64,000 nucleotides of DNA from Microbacterium sp. MYb54 (GTDB lineage: Bacteria > Actinomycetota > Actinomycetes > Actinomycetales > Microbacteriaceae): the NCBI RefSeq assembly GCF_002979515.1, contig NZ_PCPA01000001.1, positions 434,001 through 498,000 on the forward strand. Direction: 5' to 3'. The first letter of the stretch is position 1; each line of letters opens with the position of its first letter. Positions 8,898 through 18,406 of this stretch are shown one piece after another. The notes beneath the pieces are model-generated. The model was not told the origin of the DNA. It saw only the letters and a list, made by a program, of their open reading frames with translations, and did not search any database. A program made the translations under genes and the position numbers.

Positions 8898-9982
8898 GAG
8901 CCGACCTCCTGGTACGCGGCGAACATGAGCGACTCGTCGGGAGCCTGCAGCACGGTGGGCTTGGCGATGTCATCGAGCAGGATGAAGCGCAGCATTCCGC
9001 CGCGGCTCTTCTTGTCGCGCTGCATCGTGGCGAGCAGCTGCTTCCACGCACCGGCGCGGTACGAGGTGGGAAGACCCAGCGATTCGAGGATGGTGCGATG
9101 ACGTTCGGCCGCGGCATCCGGCAGGCGTCCCGCGAGACGTGAGAGCTCAGCGGCGTACAGCATCCCGACGGAGATGGCCGCGCCGTGGCGCCAGCGGTAC
9201 CGTTCGGCATGCTCGATCGCGTGGCCGAGAGTGTGGCCGTAGTTGAGGATCTCGCGGAGCCCCGCCTCACGGAAGTCGTCGGAGACGACCTTGGCCTTCA
9301 TGTCGATGGCGAGCTCGATGGCACGCCGGAACTCATCCGTCGTCGGGTCGACCGCGCGTGCGGGATCGGCTTCGACGATGTCGAGGATCTCCGGCGCCCA
9401 GATGAACCCGGCCTTGACGACCTCGGCGAACCCGGCCGTCGCCTCGTTCGGGCTCAGACTGGCGAGCTCGTCGAGATCGCCGACGACGGTGCTCGGAGCC
9501 CAGAAGGCTCCGACGAGGTTCTTGCCCTCAGCCGTGTTGACCCCGGTCTTGCCGCCGACCGCCGCGTCGACGAGTCCGAGCACGGTGGTCGGCACCTGGA
9601 TGAGCTGCACACCGCGCAGCCAGGTGGCAGCGACGAACCCGGCGAGATCGGTGACGGAGCCGCCGCCGTAGCCGACGACGGCATCGCTGCGCGTGAAGTC
9701 GGCCTGTCCCATCACCTGCCAGCAGAAGGCCGCGACCTCGATTCGCTTGCCCTGCTCGGCGTCGGGGATCTCGGCGAGCAGCACCTCACGCGGACCTTCG
9801 GCGGTGTCCGCGAGAAGGCGATCGCGCAGCTCGGCCGCGCGGGCGGCGAGGGTCGGGGGGTGCACGACCAGGATCTTGCGCACACCCGGCGCGAGGGCGG
9901 CGGAAACCTGGTCGAGGATCCCCCGTCCGATCGAGATGTCGTAGGCGTCGTTCCCTGTGACGCTGATGGTCGTCGTGCTCAT
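8894..9982 (-). CDS. aroB: 3-dehydroquinate synthase
   Basis: NAD- and metal-dependent conversion of DAHP to 3-dehydroquinate. The 362-residue protein carries the glycine-rich [13 protein letters not shown] segment and the metal-site histidines in [10 protein letters not shown] and the following WRHGAA segment. The ATG at 9982 overlaps the aroK stop (ATGA). A longer upstream frame was rejected because it runs through aroK. It is part of the aroE/aroC/aroK/aroB/aroQ series. Confidence 0.97.
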   Translation of the reverse strand: MSTTTISVTGNDAYDISIGRGILDQVSAALAPGVRKILVVHPPTLAARAAELRDRLLADTAEGPREVLLAEIPDAEQGKRIEVAAFCWQVMGQADFTRSDAVVGYGGGSVTDLAGFVAATWLRGVQLIQVPTTVLGLVDAAVGGKTGVNTAEGKNLVGAFWAPSTVVGDLDELASLSPNEATAGFAEVVKAGFIWAPEILDIVEADPARAVDPTTDEFRRAIELAIDMKAKVVSDDFREAGLREILNYGHTLGHAIEHAERYRWRHGAAISVGMLYAAELSRLAGRLPDAAAERHRTILESLGLPTSYRAGAWKQLLATMQRDKKSRGGMLRFILLDDIAKPTVLQAPDESLMFAAYQEVGS

Positions 9983-10497
9983 CGCTGCTCTCTCCTCCAT
10001 GTCACGATCTCGTCCGCGATCTTCTGCATCGGACGCCGTGAGGTGTCGAAGGTCGCCGAGGAGACCTCGGCGTACCAGCCCCGACGTTCCTCGAAGATCT
10101 TCTTCCAACGTTCCACGGGATCCTCCCCCGCCAGCAACGGTCGGCTGCTGCCACGCAGACGGTCCGCGACTGCTTCCGGACTGACCGTCAGGAAGACCAC
10201 GGGCTGATGGCGCAGCAGGTCGCGCGTCGCGGCCTCGGTGACCGCTCCGCCCCCGAGCGAGATCACTCCGCCCTCGGCGAGAGCGTCGGCCACCGCCGCG
10301 CGCTCGATCTCGCGGAAATGAGCCTCCCCGTGCTCAGCGAAGATGCCGGGGATCGGCCCGTGTGCGGCGACGATGCGCCGGTCTGTATCGATGAAGGCGA
10401 CACCGAGCCGACGCGCGACGCGCCTGCCGACGCTGGTCTTGCCGGCGGCCATCGGGCCGACCAGCACCAACGTCAGCGAGTCAGACGCGCTCGTCAT
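9979..10497 (-). CDS. aroK: Shikimate kinase
   Basis: Phosphorylates shikimate at the 3-OH. The 172-residue P-loop kinase has Walker A GPMAAGKT at residues 14-21, a shikimate-binding FIDTD just after residue 34, and a GGGAV segment. The ATG at 10497 lies 17 bases inside the end of aroC, a longer overlap than the other junctions here. The stop overlaps aroB by four bases. Confidence 0.96.
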   Translation of the reverse strand: MTSASDSLTLVLVGPMAAGKTSVGRRVARRLGVAFIDTDRRIVAAHGPIPGIFAEHGEAHFREIERAAVADALAEGGVISLGGGAVTEAATRDLLRHQPVVFLTVSPEAVADRLRGSSRPLLAGEDPVERWKKIFEERRGWYAEVSSATFDTSRRPMQKIADEIVTWRREQR

Positions 10498-11710
10498 GCG
10501 CGATGAGCGCCGCCTCGGACGCCGGTGTCGTGCGCAGCTCGGCGGGGATGCCCGCCAGGTAGCCGTCGAGGTTGCGACGCGTCTCGCGGATGCTGTCGCC
10601 GCCGAACTTCTCCAGCACGGCGTTCGCGAGCTCGACGGCGACCATGGCTTCGGCGACCACTCCGGCGGCCGGCACGGCGCACACGTCCGAGCGCTGGTGA
10701 TGCGCCGTTGCGTCCTCGCCCGTTGCGATGTCGATGGTCCGCAGGGAGTGCGGCACAGTGGCGATCGGCTTCATGCCGGCACGAACGCGGAGCACGGTGC
10801 CCGTGGACATGCCACCCTCGGTACCACCGGCACGATCCGAACCACGAGTGATGCCGTCGCTGGTGGCGAAGAGCTCATCGTGCGCTGCCGAGCCTCGGCG
10901 TCGTGTGGTCTCGAATCCGTCGCCGACCTCGACGCCCTTGATCGCCTGGATGCTCATCAGCGCCTGAGCAAGACGCGCGTCCAGGCGGCGGTCCCAGTGC
11001 ACGTGCGAGCCGAGTCCTGGCGGAAGGCCGTAGGCGAGCACCTCGACGATGCCACCGAGCGTGTCGCCATCCTTCTTCGCATCGTCGACCTCGGCGACCA
11101 TGAGCGCTGATGTCGCCGGGTCGAAGCAACGCAGCGGATCGGCATCGAGCACCTCGACGTCGTCCGGTGTGGGCAGCGCAGAACCGGCCGGCACCTGCAC
11201 CGGGCCGATCGACAGGGTGTGGCTGACGAGGCGGATGCCGAGTTCGCCCAGGAACGAGCGCGCGATCGCACCGAGTGCGACGCGGGCGGCGGTCTCCCTC
11301 GCGCTCGCGCGCTCGAGGATGGGTCGCGCCTCATCGAAGTCGTACTTCTGCATGCCGACGAGGTCTGCGTGGCCGGGACGCGGGCGCGTCAGCGGAGCGC
11401 TGCGTCCGCGCGACTTGTCGGTGAGCTCGACCGGCTCGGGGTTCATGACCTCGATCCACTTCGGCCACTCGGTGTTGCCGATGCGGAGGGCGATCGGGCT
11501 GCCGAGGCTCTTGCCGTGGCGGACGCCGCCGGAGATCGTCAACTCGTCCTGCTCGAACTTCATCCGCGAGCCGCGGCCGTAGCCCAGTTTGCGGCGGGCG
11601 AGATCGGCCTGGATGGCAACGGAGGAGACCGGGACACCGGAGGGCAGACCCTCCATGACGGCGATGAGTTCTGGGCCGTGGGATTCGCCGGCCGTGAGCA
11701 CGCGGAGCAT
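10481..11710 (-). CDS. aroC: Chorismate synthase
   Basis: FMN-dependent elimination of phosphate from EPSP to give chorismate, the end of the common aromatic pathway. The 409 residues begin with [15 protein letters not shown], the family's N-terminal signature (GESHG at 8-12). Conserved RPGHAD and GDGF segments follow. It lies 60 bp downstream of aroE on the same strand. EPSP synthase (aroA) is not in this window and must be elsewhere. Confidence 0.97.
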   Translation of the reverse strand: MLRVLTAGESHGPELIAVMEGLPSGVPVSSVAIQADLARRKLGYGRGSRMKFEQDELTISGGVRHGKSLGSPIALRIGNTEWPKWIEVMNPEPVELTDKSRGRSAPLTRPRPGHADLVGMQKYDFDEARPILERASARETAARVALGAIARSFLGELGIRLVSHTLSIGPVQVPAGSALPTPDDVEVLDADPLRCFDPATSALMVAEVDDAKKDGDTLGGIVEVLAYGLPPGLGSHVHWDRRLDARLAQALMSIQAIKGVEVGDGFETTRRRGSAAHDELFATSDGITRGSDRAGGTEGGMSTGTVLRVRAGMKPIATVPHSLRTIDIATGEDATAHHQRSDVCAVPAAGVVAEAMVAVELANAVLEKFGGDSIRETRRNLDGYLAGIPAELRTTPASEAALIAHDERV

Positions 11711-11770
11711 TGCTCCAGTCTCCCATGTGTTCGGACCGTTGCTGCGCCGCGTTTCGTCCGCGGCTTCTTG

Positions 11771-12583
11771 TCAGAGCGCAGCGCGCATGGCGCGGATGAC
11801 GGCATCCTCGTCGGGGAGTTCGATCACCGGGTCACCGTGGTGGAAGATCCGGATCTGGCGGACCGCCTGGTGCAGCAGCATTCCGAGTCCGGAGACGACC
11901 GCTCCTTCGCCCCAGGACACAGCGAGAGCCGATGGCCACGGAGCGTAGGCGGCGTCGAAGAGCGTCCCGCCACTCGTCCCGAACGCGGTGGCGGTCTCGA
12001 CGGGGAGCGTTGTCCCACTGGGCAAGGTAGCGATCGTCAGATCGACATCGAGGGGCGGCGCATCGAGAGGCGACACCTCCACGACCGTTCCGATCCGCTC
12101 CCCGAGGTCGACGAGTGCTGCTGCGCGCTCCGGCCGTCGAGCGCGGATCTCGACTCGACCTGCTCCGAGCTCGGAAGCTGCCACGAGTGCCGACGCAGCC
12201 GTGGCCCCGGCTCCGAGAATGCGCACGTGTCCTGCCTGGTCGACGCCCGCCTCGGCCAGCGCGTCCACGATCCCGCCGACATCCGTGTTGTATCCGGCGG
12301 GGGCGTCACCCAGAAGCAGCGTGTTGACCGCGCCAGTGAGCTCGGCGTGTCGGTCTCTTGTCGCAGCGACCCGGAACGCCGCCTCCTTGAGCGGCATCGT
12401 CAGCGAGAGACCGCGCCAGGTGCTGTCGAGCTGGCTGAAGGTCGACTCGAAGGTCTCGGCTGCGACCTGACGGCGCCCGTACTCCCAGTCCAGTCCCAGG
12501 ACCCGATACGCGCTGGCATGCAGGTCAGGCGACTTGGAGTGCGCGATCGGGTCCCCCCAGACCGCCAATCGGGTTCGAGCCAC
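11771..12583 (-). CDS. aroE: Shikimate dehydrogenase
   Basis: NADPH-dependent reduction of 3-dehydroshikimate. In 270 residues it keeps the shikimate-binding S16-K-S18 pair, the catalytic Lys66 (TMPLKEAAF), Asn87 (GAVNT) and Asp101 (NTDVGG). A Rossmann GAGATA segment follows. These residues support a true AroE rather than a quinate-type relative. The GTG at 12583 lies four bases after the mltG stop, so the two genes are probably cotranscribed, an arrangement conserved in actinobacteria. Confidence 0.95.
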   Translation of the reverse strand: MARTRLAVWGDPIAHSKSPDLHASAYRVLGLDWEYGRRQVAAETFESTFSQLDSTWRGLSLTMPLKEAAFRVAATRDRHAELTGAVNTLLLGDAPAGYNTDVGGIVDALAEAGVDQAGHVRILGAGATAASALVAASELGAGRVEIRARRPERAAALVDLGERIGTVVEVSPLDAPPLDVDLTIATLPSGTTLPVETATAFGTSGGTLFDAAYAPWPSALAVSWGEGAVVSGLGMLLHQAVRQIRIFHHGDPVIELPDEDAVIRAMRAAL

Positions 12584-12587
12584 CGTC

Positions 12588-14093
12588 TCAGCAACCGCCC
12601 TCAGGGTTCGCCCTGCACCACTCGCGCCACTTCTCGATGCCCTGCTCGTGCTCCGCCATGGTCTGGGAGAACTGCGTCTCCCCCGTCGCCAGGTTGATCG
12701 TCACGAAGTAGAGCCACGGGCCGTCCGCCGGATTCATGGCCGCTTTGATGGCCGCGTCGCTCGGGCTCGCGATCGGCGTCGCCGGGAGCCCCTTGCGCAC
12801 GTAGGTGTTCCACTCGTTGTCGTCCTCCAGCGCTTCCTTGGAGCTCGACACGACGCCCTCGTGGAGGGAGCCGTAGCCGTACTGCGCCGTCGAATCCATC
12901 TGCAGGAGCATGTCGATGTCGAGACGGTTCTGGATGACCCTCGACACCTTCGCGAAGTCGTCCAGTCGCCCCTCGCGCTGAATGATCGACGCGATCGTCA
13001 GGATGCGCTCCGCATCAGCGGCAGGGACACCGGCGCCATCGAGAGACTCACGGGTGCGATCGACCATGCGCTGGATGACCTGGGGCGCGGTGACACCGGG
13101 ATCGAACTCGTACACGGCAGGGAACAACCAGCCCTCGAGGCTCGGCGCGTCGACACCGTACGCCGACGGGTCCTGGACTGCAGCCTCGAAGTCGGCCAGC
13201 GGAAGCCCCAGAGTCTCGGCCATTGCCGGCAGCGACGACACGATCGTGCCCCCCTCCGACACGGAGACCGCGTTCGCCATCTTGTTGGCGTCGTTCTTGA
13301 GAGCATCCAGAGCAGCCTCAGCCGTCATCTTCTCCTGCAGGCGGTAGACGCCGGGGTAGAAGGTGACCGCGAGGTTCTCATCGACGATGTAGTCGTAGAA
13401 GACGTCCTTCGTCTTCGTCACACCCGCCTCAAAGAGGGCGGCCGACACCGGCGCACCGGTATCGCCCTGCTTGATCGTGACGAGTGCCTCGCCGCTCGCG
13501 AGCCCCGGCTCCCAGTCCTTGGATTCGCCCCAGCCCATGACGTCGCTGATCTTGTCCCCGTACGTGTTCGCTACCCAGACACCGGTCGCCGCGATTCCGC
13601 CGAGGACAGCGAGGACGATGATCAGTGCGATCAGGCATCCCTTGCGGCGCTTCTTCTTCTTCGGTCGCGCATCCACATGGTCGTCATGGGGTGCGAAAAG
13701 GTCGTCGAGCCCGCCTCCGAGGGGCGGCTCCGGCGTGGCTGCGCCGGACGGCGCCACCAGCGGCACCGCTCGCGTTGGCGTCTCAGCCGCATCGGCCGAA
13801 GCTCGGACCGGGGTCGACGAAGGCACAGCGGCCGTGGCTGGTGAAGCCGCATCGTCGGCCGAGGCACGAACCGGAACGGGCGATGGCTCGGACGGAGCGC
13901 TCGCCGTTCCGCGCGCCGGTGTGGCGGCGCCATCTTCCGAGGCCGCTTCACGAGCTGCGCGACGCGATCCGGGCAGGGGCGCGCTGTCGTCGACGGTCGG
14001 AATCTGCCGCGTGGGATCGGGGAGGTTCTCGAACAGGTCCCCCAAGCGGGAGTCGTGGTCGTGTCGGGGGGTAGCGCTGTCTCGTTCAGACAT
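12588..14093 (-). CDS. mltG: Endolytic murein transglycosylase MltG
   Basis: Cleaves nascent glycan strands in the cell wall and probably sets their length. Of 501 residues, the first 145 are disordered, rich in Pro/Ala/Ser, with PVRASAD occurring twice (near 74-80 and 95-101). A KKKKRRKG stop is followed by one membrane helix at about 152-176. The rest is the extracellular YceG domain, with the catalytic Glu near residue 374 in IIQREGRLDD. The N-terminal cytoplasmic tail is long for the family. The gene sits between ruvX and aroE, three bases after ruvX. Confidence 0.95.
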   Translation of the reverse strand: MSERDSATPRHDHDSRLGDLFENLPDPTRQIPTVDDSAPLPGSRRAAREAASEDGAATPARGTASAPSEPSPVPVRASADDAASPATAAVPSSTPVRASADAAETPTRAVPLVAPSGAATPEPPLGGGLDDLFAPHDDHVDARPKKKKRRKGCLIALIIVLAVLGGIAATGVWVANTYGDKISDVMGWGESKDWEPGLASGEALVTIKQGDTGAPVSAALFEAGVTKTKDVFYDYIVDENLAVTFYPGVYRLQEKMTAEAALDALKNDANKMANAVSVSEGGTIVSSLPAMAETLGLPLADFEAAVQDPSAYGVDAPSLEGWLFPAVYEFDPGVTAPQVIQRMVDRTRESLDGAGVPAADAERILTIASIIQREGRLDDFAKVSRVIQNRLDIDMLLQMDSTAQYGYGSLHEGVVSSSKEALEDDNEWNTYVRKGLPATPIASPSDAAIKAAMNPADGPWLYFVTINLATGETQFSQTMAEHEQGIEKWREWCRANPEGGC

Positions 14094-14095
14094 CG

Positions 14096-14569
14096 TCAGG
14101 CGTGCTCCTCGTCAGGCGAGATGGTGGCACCGGCCGGGTTTCCGGTGCTCTTCTCCATGTCGATCGCCTGCTGCAGAAGCACCACGGCGGCGACCTGATC
14201 CACAATGCTACGAGACTTCTTCTGAGATCTCCCGGAACTGCGCAAAGCTGCGTGCGCCGTCACGGTGCTGAGCCGCTCGTCCACGAGCCGCACGGGGAGG
14301 CCGCTTCGCGTGTGAAGCGCTGCGGCGAACTCCCGCGCATCCGTGGTCGACGCGGTGTCGGCGCCCTGCATGTTCACCGGCAGACCCACGACGAACTCCA
14401 GTAGGTCGTACTCCCCCGCAAGCTGCACGATGCGATCGATCGATGCGTCGTCCCTCGCAACCGTCTCGACCGGGACCGCGAGCATGCCGTCGGGGTCGCA
14501 GCGAGCGACACCGACCCTCGCCCGGCCGACGTCGATTCCGAGCCGCACACCGCGGCGGAACCCACTCAC
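14096..14569 (-). CDS. ruvX: RuvX/YqgF-type putative Holliday junction resolvase
   Basis: RNase H-fold nuclease family. YqgF proteins are implicated in 16S rRNA 5' maturation and proposed as resolvases. The 157 residues contain the GIDVGRARVGVA strand with the first catalytic Asp and a late VDERLSTVTA segment. The GTG at 14569 overlaps the alaS stop (GTGA). The alaS-ruvX-mltG-aroE order is widespread in actinobacteria. Confidence 0.93.
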   Translation of the reverse strand: MSGFRRGVRLGIDVGRARVGVARCDPDGMLAVPVETVARDDASIDRIVQLAGEYDLLEFVVGLPVNMQGADTASTTDAREFAAALHTRSGLPVRLVDERLSTVTAHAALRSSGRSQKKSRSIVDQVAAVVLLQQAIDMEKSTGNPAGATISPDEEHA

Positions 14570-17226
14570 GCGACGTGCAGCTCCTGGCTGATGGCTTCGA
14601 GCGCCGACGGAAGGGCCTCGACATCGGCGCCACCACCCTGGGCGACGTCGTCGCGACCGCCGCCACCACCGCCGAGGATTCCGGCGGCGCGCTTCGCGAG
14701 CGCACCCGCCTTCGCACCGGCCGAGCGGGCCGCATCGTTGGTCGCCACGACCACGACAGGGCGCCCGTTGACGACTGCGCCGAGAGCCACGACCGCCGCG
14801 TCCGACCCGAGTCGATCGCGGACACCGTTGACGAGATCGCGGACGTCGTCCGCAGAAGCCACGTCGCCGAGGTTCTGCGCCGCAACGCGGAATGCGCCGA
14901 CGCGCGTCGCAGACTCGACGATCGCGGGGACGAGCCCTGCGCGCTCTTTCGCCTCGAACTGAGCGATGCGCTTCTCGGCAGCCTTCAGGTTCGCGGTGAG
15001 ATCGGCGATCCGCTCCGGCAGCTGTTCACGCGGAGTCTTCAGGGAGCTGGTGAGCTGAGAGACGATGGCCCGTTCTGCGGCGAGCTCGCGGAAGGCGTCG
15101 GCGCCGACGAGCGCCTCGATGCGACGGTTGGAGGCTCCGACGGAGGACTCTCCCACCAGGCTGACGAGTCCGATCTCCGCGCTCGTGCTCACGTGCGTGC
15201 CGGCACACAGCTCGCGCGACCAAGGGCCGCCGATGTCGACCATGCGCACGACATCGCCGTACTTCTCGCCGAACAGCGCCATGGCGCCTGCTTCCTTCGC
15301 CTCATCGAGCGACACGATGCGCGTGGTCACCTCGAGGGCATCCTGCACCGCACGGTTCGTGATCTCCTCGATCTCGCTGCGGGTGTCGGCGGAGAGAGCC
15401 TGCGACCAGGAGAAGTCGAACCGCATGTAGCCGGCGCGGTTCAACGACCCGGCCTGAGTGGCGGTCGGGCCCAGCGTGTCGCGGAGCGCGGCGTGCACGA
15501 GGTGGGTGGCCGAGTGCGCCTGGCGCGCGGCGCGACGGTTCGCGGCATCCACGACCGTGGTCGCGATGTCATCGACGGCCACACTCCCGCGAGTGACCTC
15601 GACCGTGTGGCTGATCAGTCCGGGCACAGGCTTCTGCACATCGAGCACCTCGAGCACGTAGCCCGGGCCGACGATGGTGCCCTTGTCGGCGACCTGGCCA
15701 CCCGACTCGGCGTACAGGGTGGTCTCGGCGAGGACGACCTCTGCGACCTGCCCCTCGGAGGCGCTCCGTACCGGCGCACCGTCGACGAGGAGTCCGAGCA
15801 CACGGGATTCGACCTCGAGGGCGGTGTAGCCGTCGAAGCCGGTCTCACCCAGAGCACGCAGATCGCGGTAGATAGACACGTCGGCCAACTGCCGCTTGCG
15901 GTTGCGGGCGTCAGCCTTCGCGCGCTGGCGCTGCTCCTGCATGAGCGTGTCGAAAGCGGAGCGATCGACCTTGAGGCCCGCCTCCTCGGCGACCTCGAGC
16001 GTGAGATCGATCGGGAATCCGTAGGTGTCGTGCAGCAGGAAGGCCTCAGGGCCGCTGAGCGTCTTCCCCCCGCTCTTCCTGGTCTCGTCGAGCGCCAGAT
16101 CGAGGATCGTTGAGCCGGCGACGAGTGTGCGACGGAACGTCTCCTCCTCGGCGAAAGCAGACGCGGAGAGCACCGACCAGTCGTTCTCCAACACCGGATA
16201 GGCCGACTTCATGGCGTCGCGCGAGGCGGCGAAGAGCTCGGGGAACACGGGCTCATCCACACCGAGCAGACGCATGGCGCGGACCGTGCGACGCATGAGA
16301 CGACGCAGGATGTAGCCGCGTCCCTCGTTGGAGGGCCGGACGCCGTCGGAGAGCAGCATGAGGGACGAGCGCACGTGGTCTGCGATCACGCGGAAACGGA
16401 CGTCGTCTTCGTGCTCTGCACCGTAGCGCCGGCCGGAGAGCTCGATGGCACGGTCGAGCACCGGGCGCACCTGGTCGGACTCGTACATGTTCTCGACGCC
16501 CTGTTTGATGAACGCGACGCGCTCGAGTCCCATGCCGGTGTCGATGTTCTTCATCGGCAGTTCGCCGACGATGTCGAACTCCGTCTTGCCGCGGATGTTC
16601 TCGATGAAGTCCTGCATGAACACCAGGTTCCAGATCTCCAGGAACCTCGAGTCGTCGACGGCTGGCCCGCCATCTTTGCCGTAGGACGGACCACGGTCGA
16701 AGAAGATCTCCGAGTCGGGGCCGCCGGGACCGGGCTGGCCGGTGTTCCAGTAGTTGTCAGCGCGTCCGAGGCGCTGGATCCGCTCCGGCTTCAGCCCGAT
16801 GATGTCGCGCCAGATGGCCTCGGCCTCGTCATCGGTCTCGTAGACGGTGACCCAGAGGTCCTTCTCATCGAAGCCGAGACCGCCGTCGGACTCGGAGCTC
16901 GTCAGCAGCTCCCAGGCGTAGCGGATCGCGCCTTCCTTGAAGTAATCGCCGAACGACCAGTTGCCCAGCATCTGGAAGAACGTTCCGTGACGGGCTGTGC
17001 GACCGACCTCTTCGATGTCATTGGTGCGGATGCACTTCTGCACATCGGCGATGCGCGGGTGGGGCGCAGGCACGACACCCGTGAGATACGGGATCATCGG
17101 CACCATTCCGGCGACCGTGAACAACAGAGACGGGTCGTCGCTGACCAGGGAGGCGGAGGGGACGATGAGATGGTCGTTCTTCTCGAAGAAGTCGAGGTAA
17201 CGCTGCGCGATTTCCGCAGTTTTCAT
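14566..17226 (-). CDS. alaS: Alanine--tRNA ligase
   Basis: Charges tRNA-Ala and edits misacylated products. The 886-residue protein has the class II core from residue 1 (MKTAEIAQRYLDFFEK). The editing-domain zinc site is formed by HSATH near residue 572 and CAGTH near 676, and a C-Ala domain ends in a glycine-rich run. The ATG at 17226 gives the standard N-terminus; the longer frame upstream was rejected. It is the first gene of the alaS-ruvX-mltG-aro run and lies 55 bp after the small membrane-protein gene. Confidence 0.98.
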   Translation of the reverse strand: MKTAEIAQRYLDFFEKNDHLIVPSASLVSDDPSLLFTVAGMVPMIPYLTGVVPAPHPRIADVQKCIRTNDIEEVGRTARHGTFFQMLGNWSFGDYFKEGAIRYAWELLTSSESDGGLGFDEKDLWVTVYETDDEAEAIWRDIIGLKPERIQRLGRADNYWNTGQPGPGGPDSEIFFDRGPSYGKDGGPAVDDSRFLEIWNLVFMQDFIENIRGKTEFDIVGELPMKNIDTGMGLERVAFIKQGVENMYESDQVRPVLDRAIELSGRRYGAEHEDDVRFRVIADHVRSSLMLLSDGVRPSNEGRGYILRRLMRRTVRAMRLLGVDEPVFPELFAASRDAMKSAYPVLENDWSVLSASAFAEEETFRRTLVAGSTILDLALDETRKSGGKTLSGPEAFLLHDTYGFPIDLTLEVAEEAGLKVDRSAFDTLMQEQRQRAKADARNRKRQLADVSIYRDLRALGETGFDGYTALEVESRVLGLLVDGAPVRSASEGQVAEVVLAETTLYAESGGQVADKGTIVGPGYVLEVLDVQKPVPGLISHTVEVTRGSVAVDDIATTVVDAANRRAARQAHSATHLVHAALRDTLGPTATQAGSLNRAGYMRFDFSWSQALSADTRSEIEEITNRAVQDALEVTTRIVSLDEAKEAGAMALFGEKYGDVVRMVDIGGPWSRELCAGTHVSTSAEIGLVSLVGESSVGASNRRIEALVGADAFRELAAERAIVSQLTSSLKTPREQLPERIADLTANLKAAEKRIAQFEAKERAGLVPAIVESATRVGAFRVAAQNLGDVASADDVRDLVNGVRDRLGSDAAVVALGAVVNGRPVVVVATNDAARSAGAKAGALAKRAAGILGGGGGGRDDVAQGGGADVEALPSALEAISQELHVA

Positions 17227-17281
17227 AAGGTTCCGGGTGTCCTTGCGTGAAGATGCCGCGCCGAAGCGCTGCTGCGGTGGT

Positions 17282-17470
17282 TCAGTTGTCGCCCGGCTCC
17301 GTGAGCCGTGCCTCCTGCTCGCGGTAGGCGTCGCCGAGGATCGCGGTGAAACCGTTGATCCGGGCATCGACCTCGGCGAGGATGTCGTGACCGCGCGGGT
17401 CCTTGTTCATGAAGTGAGCCGCGACGAAGCCGCCGATCACACCGATCAGGAACCACAGCACATTCTTCAT
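17282..17470 (-). CDS. Small single-pass membrane protein, unknown function
   Basis: The 62-residue protein starts with a hydrophobic helix (residues about 4-20, FLIGVIGGFVAAHF). It is followed by a charged tail with AEVDARINGFTAILGDAYREQE that could form a helix. I do not recognise a named family. It sits between rpsD and alaS, and I recall similar small proteins at this spot in related actinobacteria, so it is probably a real gene. The ATG at 17470 follows a possible AAGGATGAC ribosome site. Confidence 0.7.
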   Translation of the reverse strand: MKNVLWFLIGVIGGFVAAHFMNKDPRGHDILAEVDARINGFTAILGDAYREQEARLTEPGDN

Positions 17471-17528
17471 GTCGTCATCCTTGCCTCTACCCGCGTAGGC
17501 GCGGTGCCTCCATCGTATGCGGAAACGA

Positions 17529-17559
17529 CAAGAGGCGTCGGGAATCCCGACGCCTCTTG
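17529..17559 (-). terminator. Intrinsic terminator after rpsD
   Basis: A perfect 14-bp stem (17529-17542 with 17546-17559) encloses a three-base loop. On the minus strand it is followed by a modest T-containing tail. It lies 34 bp after the rpsD stop. Confidence 0.8.
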
Positions 17560-17593
17560 CCCTGATGCTCTCAGCGAGCAGTGTGAGCGATGC

Positions 17594-18223
17594 TCAGCGA
17601 GCCGCGTAGTACTCGACGACGAGCTGCACTTCACAGGTCACGGGGACCTCGGCGCGCTTCGGGCGACGAACCAGACGCGACTGGAGCTTGTCGAGCTCGA
17701 CCTCGAGGTAGCCCGGAACGGGGGGCAGAACCTCGGCGTGACCGCCGGCTGCTGCCACCTGGAAGGGCTCGGTGCCCTCGCTCTTGGCCTTGACGTGGAT
17801 GAGCTGACCCGGCTTCACGCGGAACGACGGGCGGTCGACGAGCTGGCCGTCGACGAGGATGTGGCGGTGCACGACGAGCTGGCGAGCCTGAGCCGTGGTG
17901 CGGGCGAAGCCCGAACGCACGACGAGAGCGTCGAGACGCATCTCGAGGAGCTCGACCAGGTTCTCACCGGTCAGACCGTCGTGACGACGTGCCTCGTTGA
18001 AGGTGTTGCGCATCTGCTTCTCGCGGATGCCGTACTGCTCGCGAAGACGCTGCTTCTCACGAAGACGGACGGCGTAGTCGCTGTCTGCCTTGCGCTTGGT
18101 ACGGCCGTGCTCACCCGGAGCGTAGGGACGCTTCTCGAGGTAGCGGGCGGCCTTCGGGGTGAGCGGGATGCCAAGGGCACGGCTCAGACGCACCTTGCGG
18201 CGGTCCTGGGACTTCGTGGTCAC
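17594..18223 (-). CDS. rpsD: 30S ribosomal protein S4
   Basis: Primary 16S rRNA-binding protein of the small subunit. From the GTG at 18223 the 209-residue product begins TKSQDRRKVRLSRALG, the common actinobacterial S4 N-terminus. An in-frame extension to 18268 does not fit the family. The S4 RNA-binding domain spans about residues 95-160. Here rpsD stands alone rather than in an alpha-operon. It is preceded by a leader of about 140 bases and followed by a strong terminator. Confidence 0.97.
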   Translation of the reverse strand: MTTKSQDRRKVRLSRALGIPLTPKAARYLEKRPYAPGEHGRTKRKADSDYAVRLREKQRLREQYGIREKQMRNTFNEARRHDGLTGENLVELLEMRLDALVVRSGFARTTAQARQLVVHRHILVDGQLVDRPSFRVKPGQLIHVKAKSEGTEPFQVAAAGGHAEVLPPVPGYLEVELDKLQSRLVRRPKRAEVPVTCEVQLVVEYYAAR

Positions 18224-18368
18224 GAAGTTTGTCCTTCCGATGACGTGGTCGCGTCTTTCACGACTCACGGACGTATCGTCCGCGTTCTGCCTTGGAGCGC
18301 ACGCCGGGGCGCCAGCAAGGTGTGGTGTGAACGAGGAGATGCCCGAAAACTCGGTTTCGAGCCGCTCA

Positions 18369-18374
18369 AGTCTA
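18369..18374 (-). promoter_or_regulatory. Candidate -10 element for rpsD
   Basis: The minus strand reads GTTAGACT in the 183-bp gap between rarA and rpsD. The resulting leader of about 138 bases contains a small 6-bp hairpin (18268-18282). S4 is known to autoregulate its own mRNA in other bacteria, but I cannot identify a defined S4 site here. Confidence 0.45.
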
Positions 18375-18406
18375 ACAGATCGCGGTTCTCCACCCGATCG
18401 GAAGCG

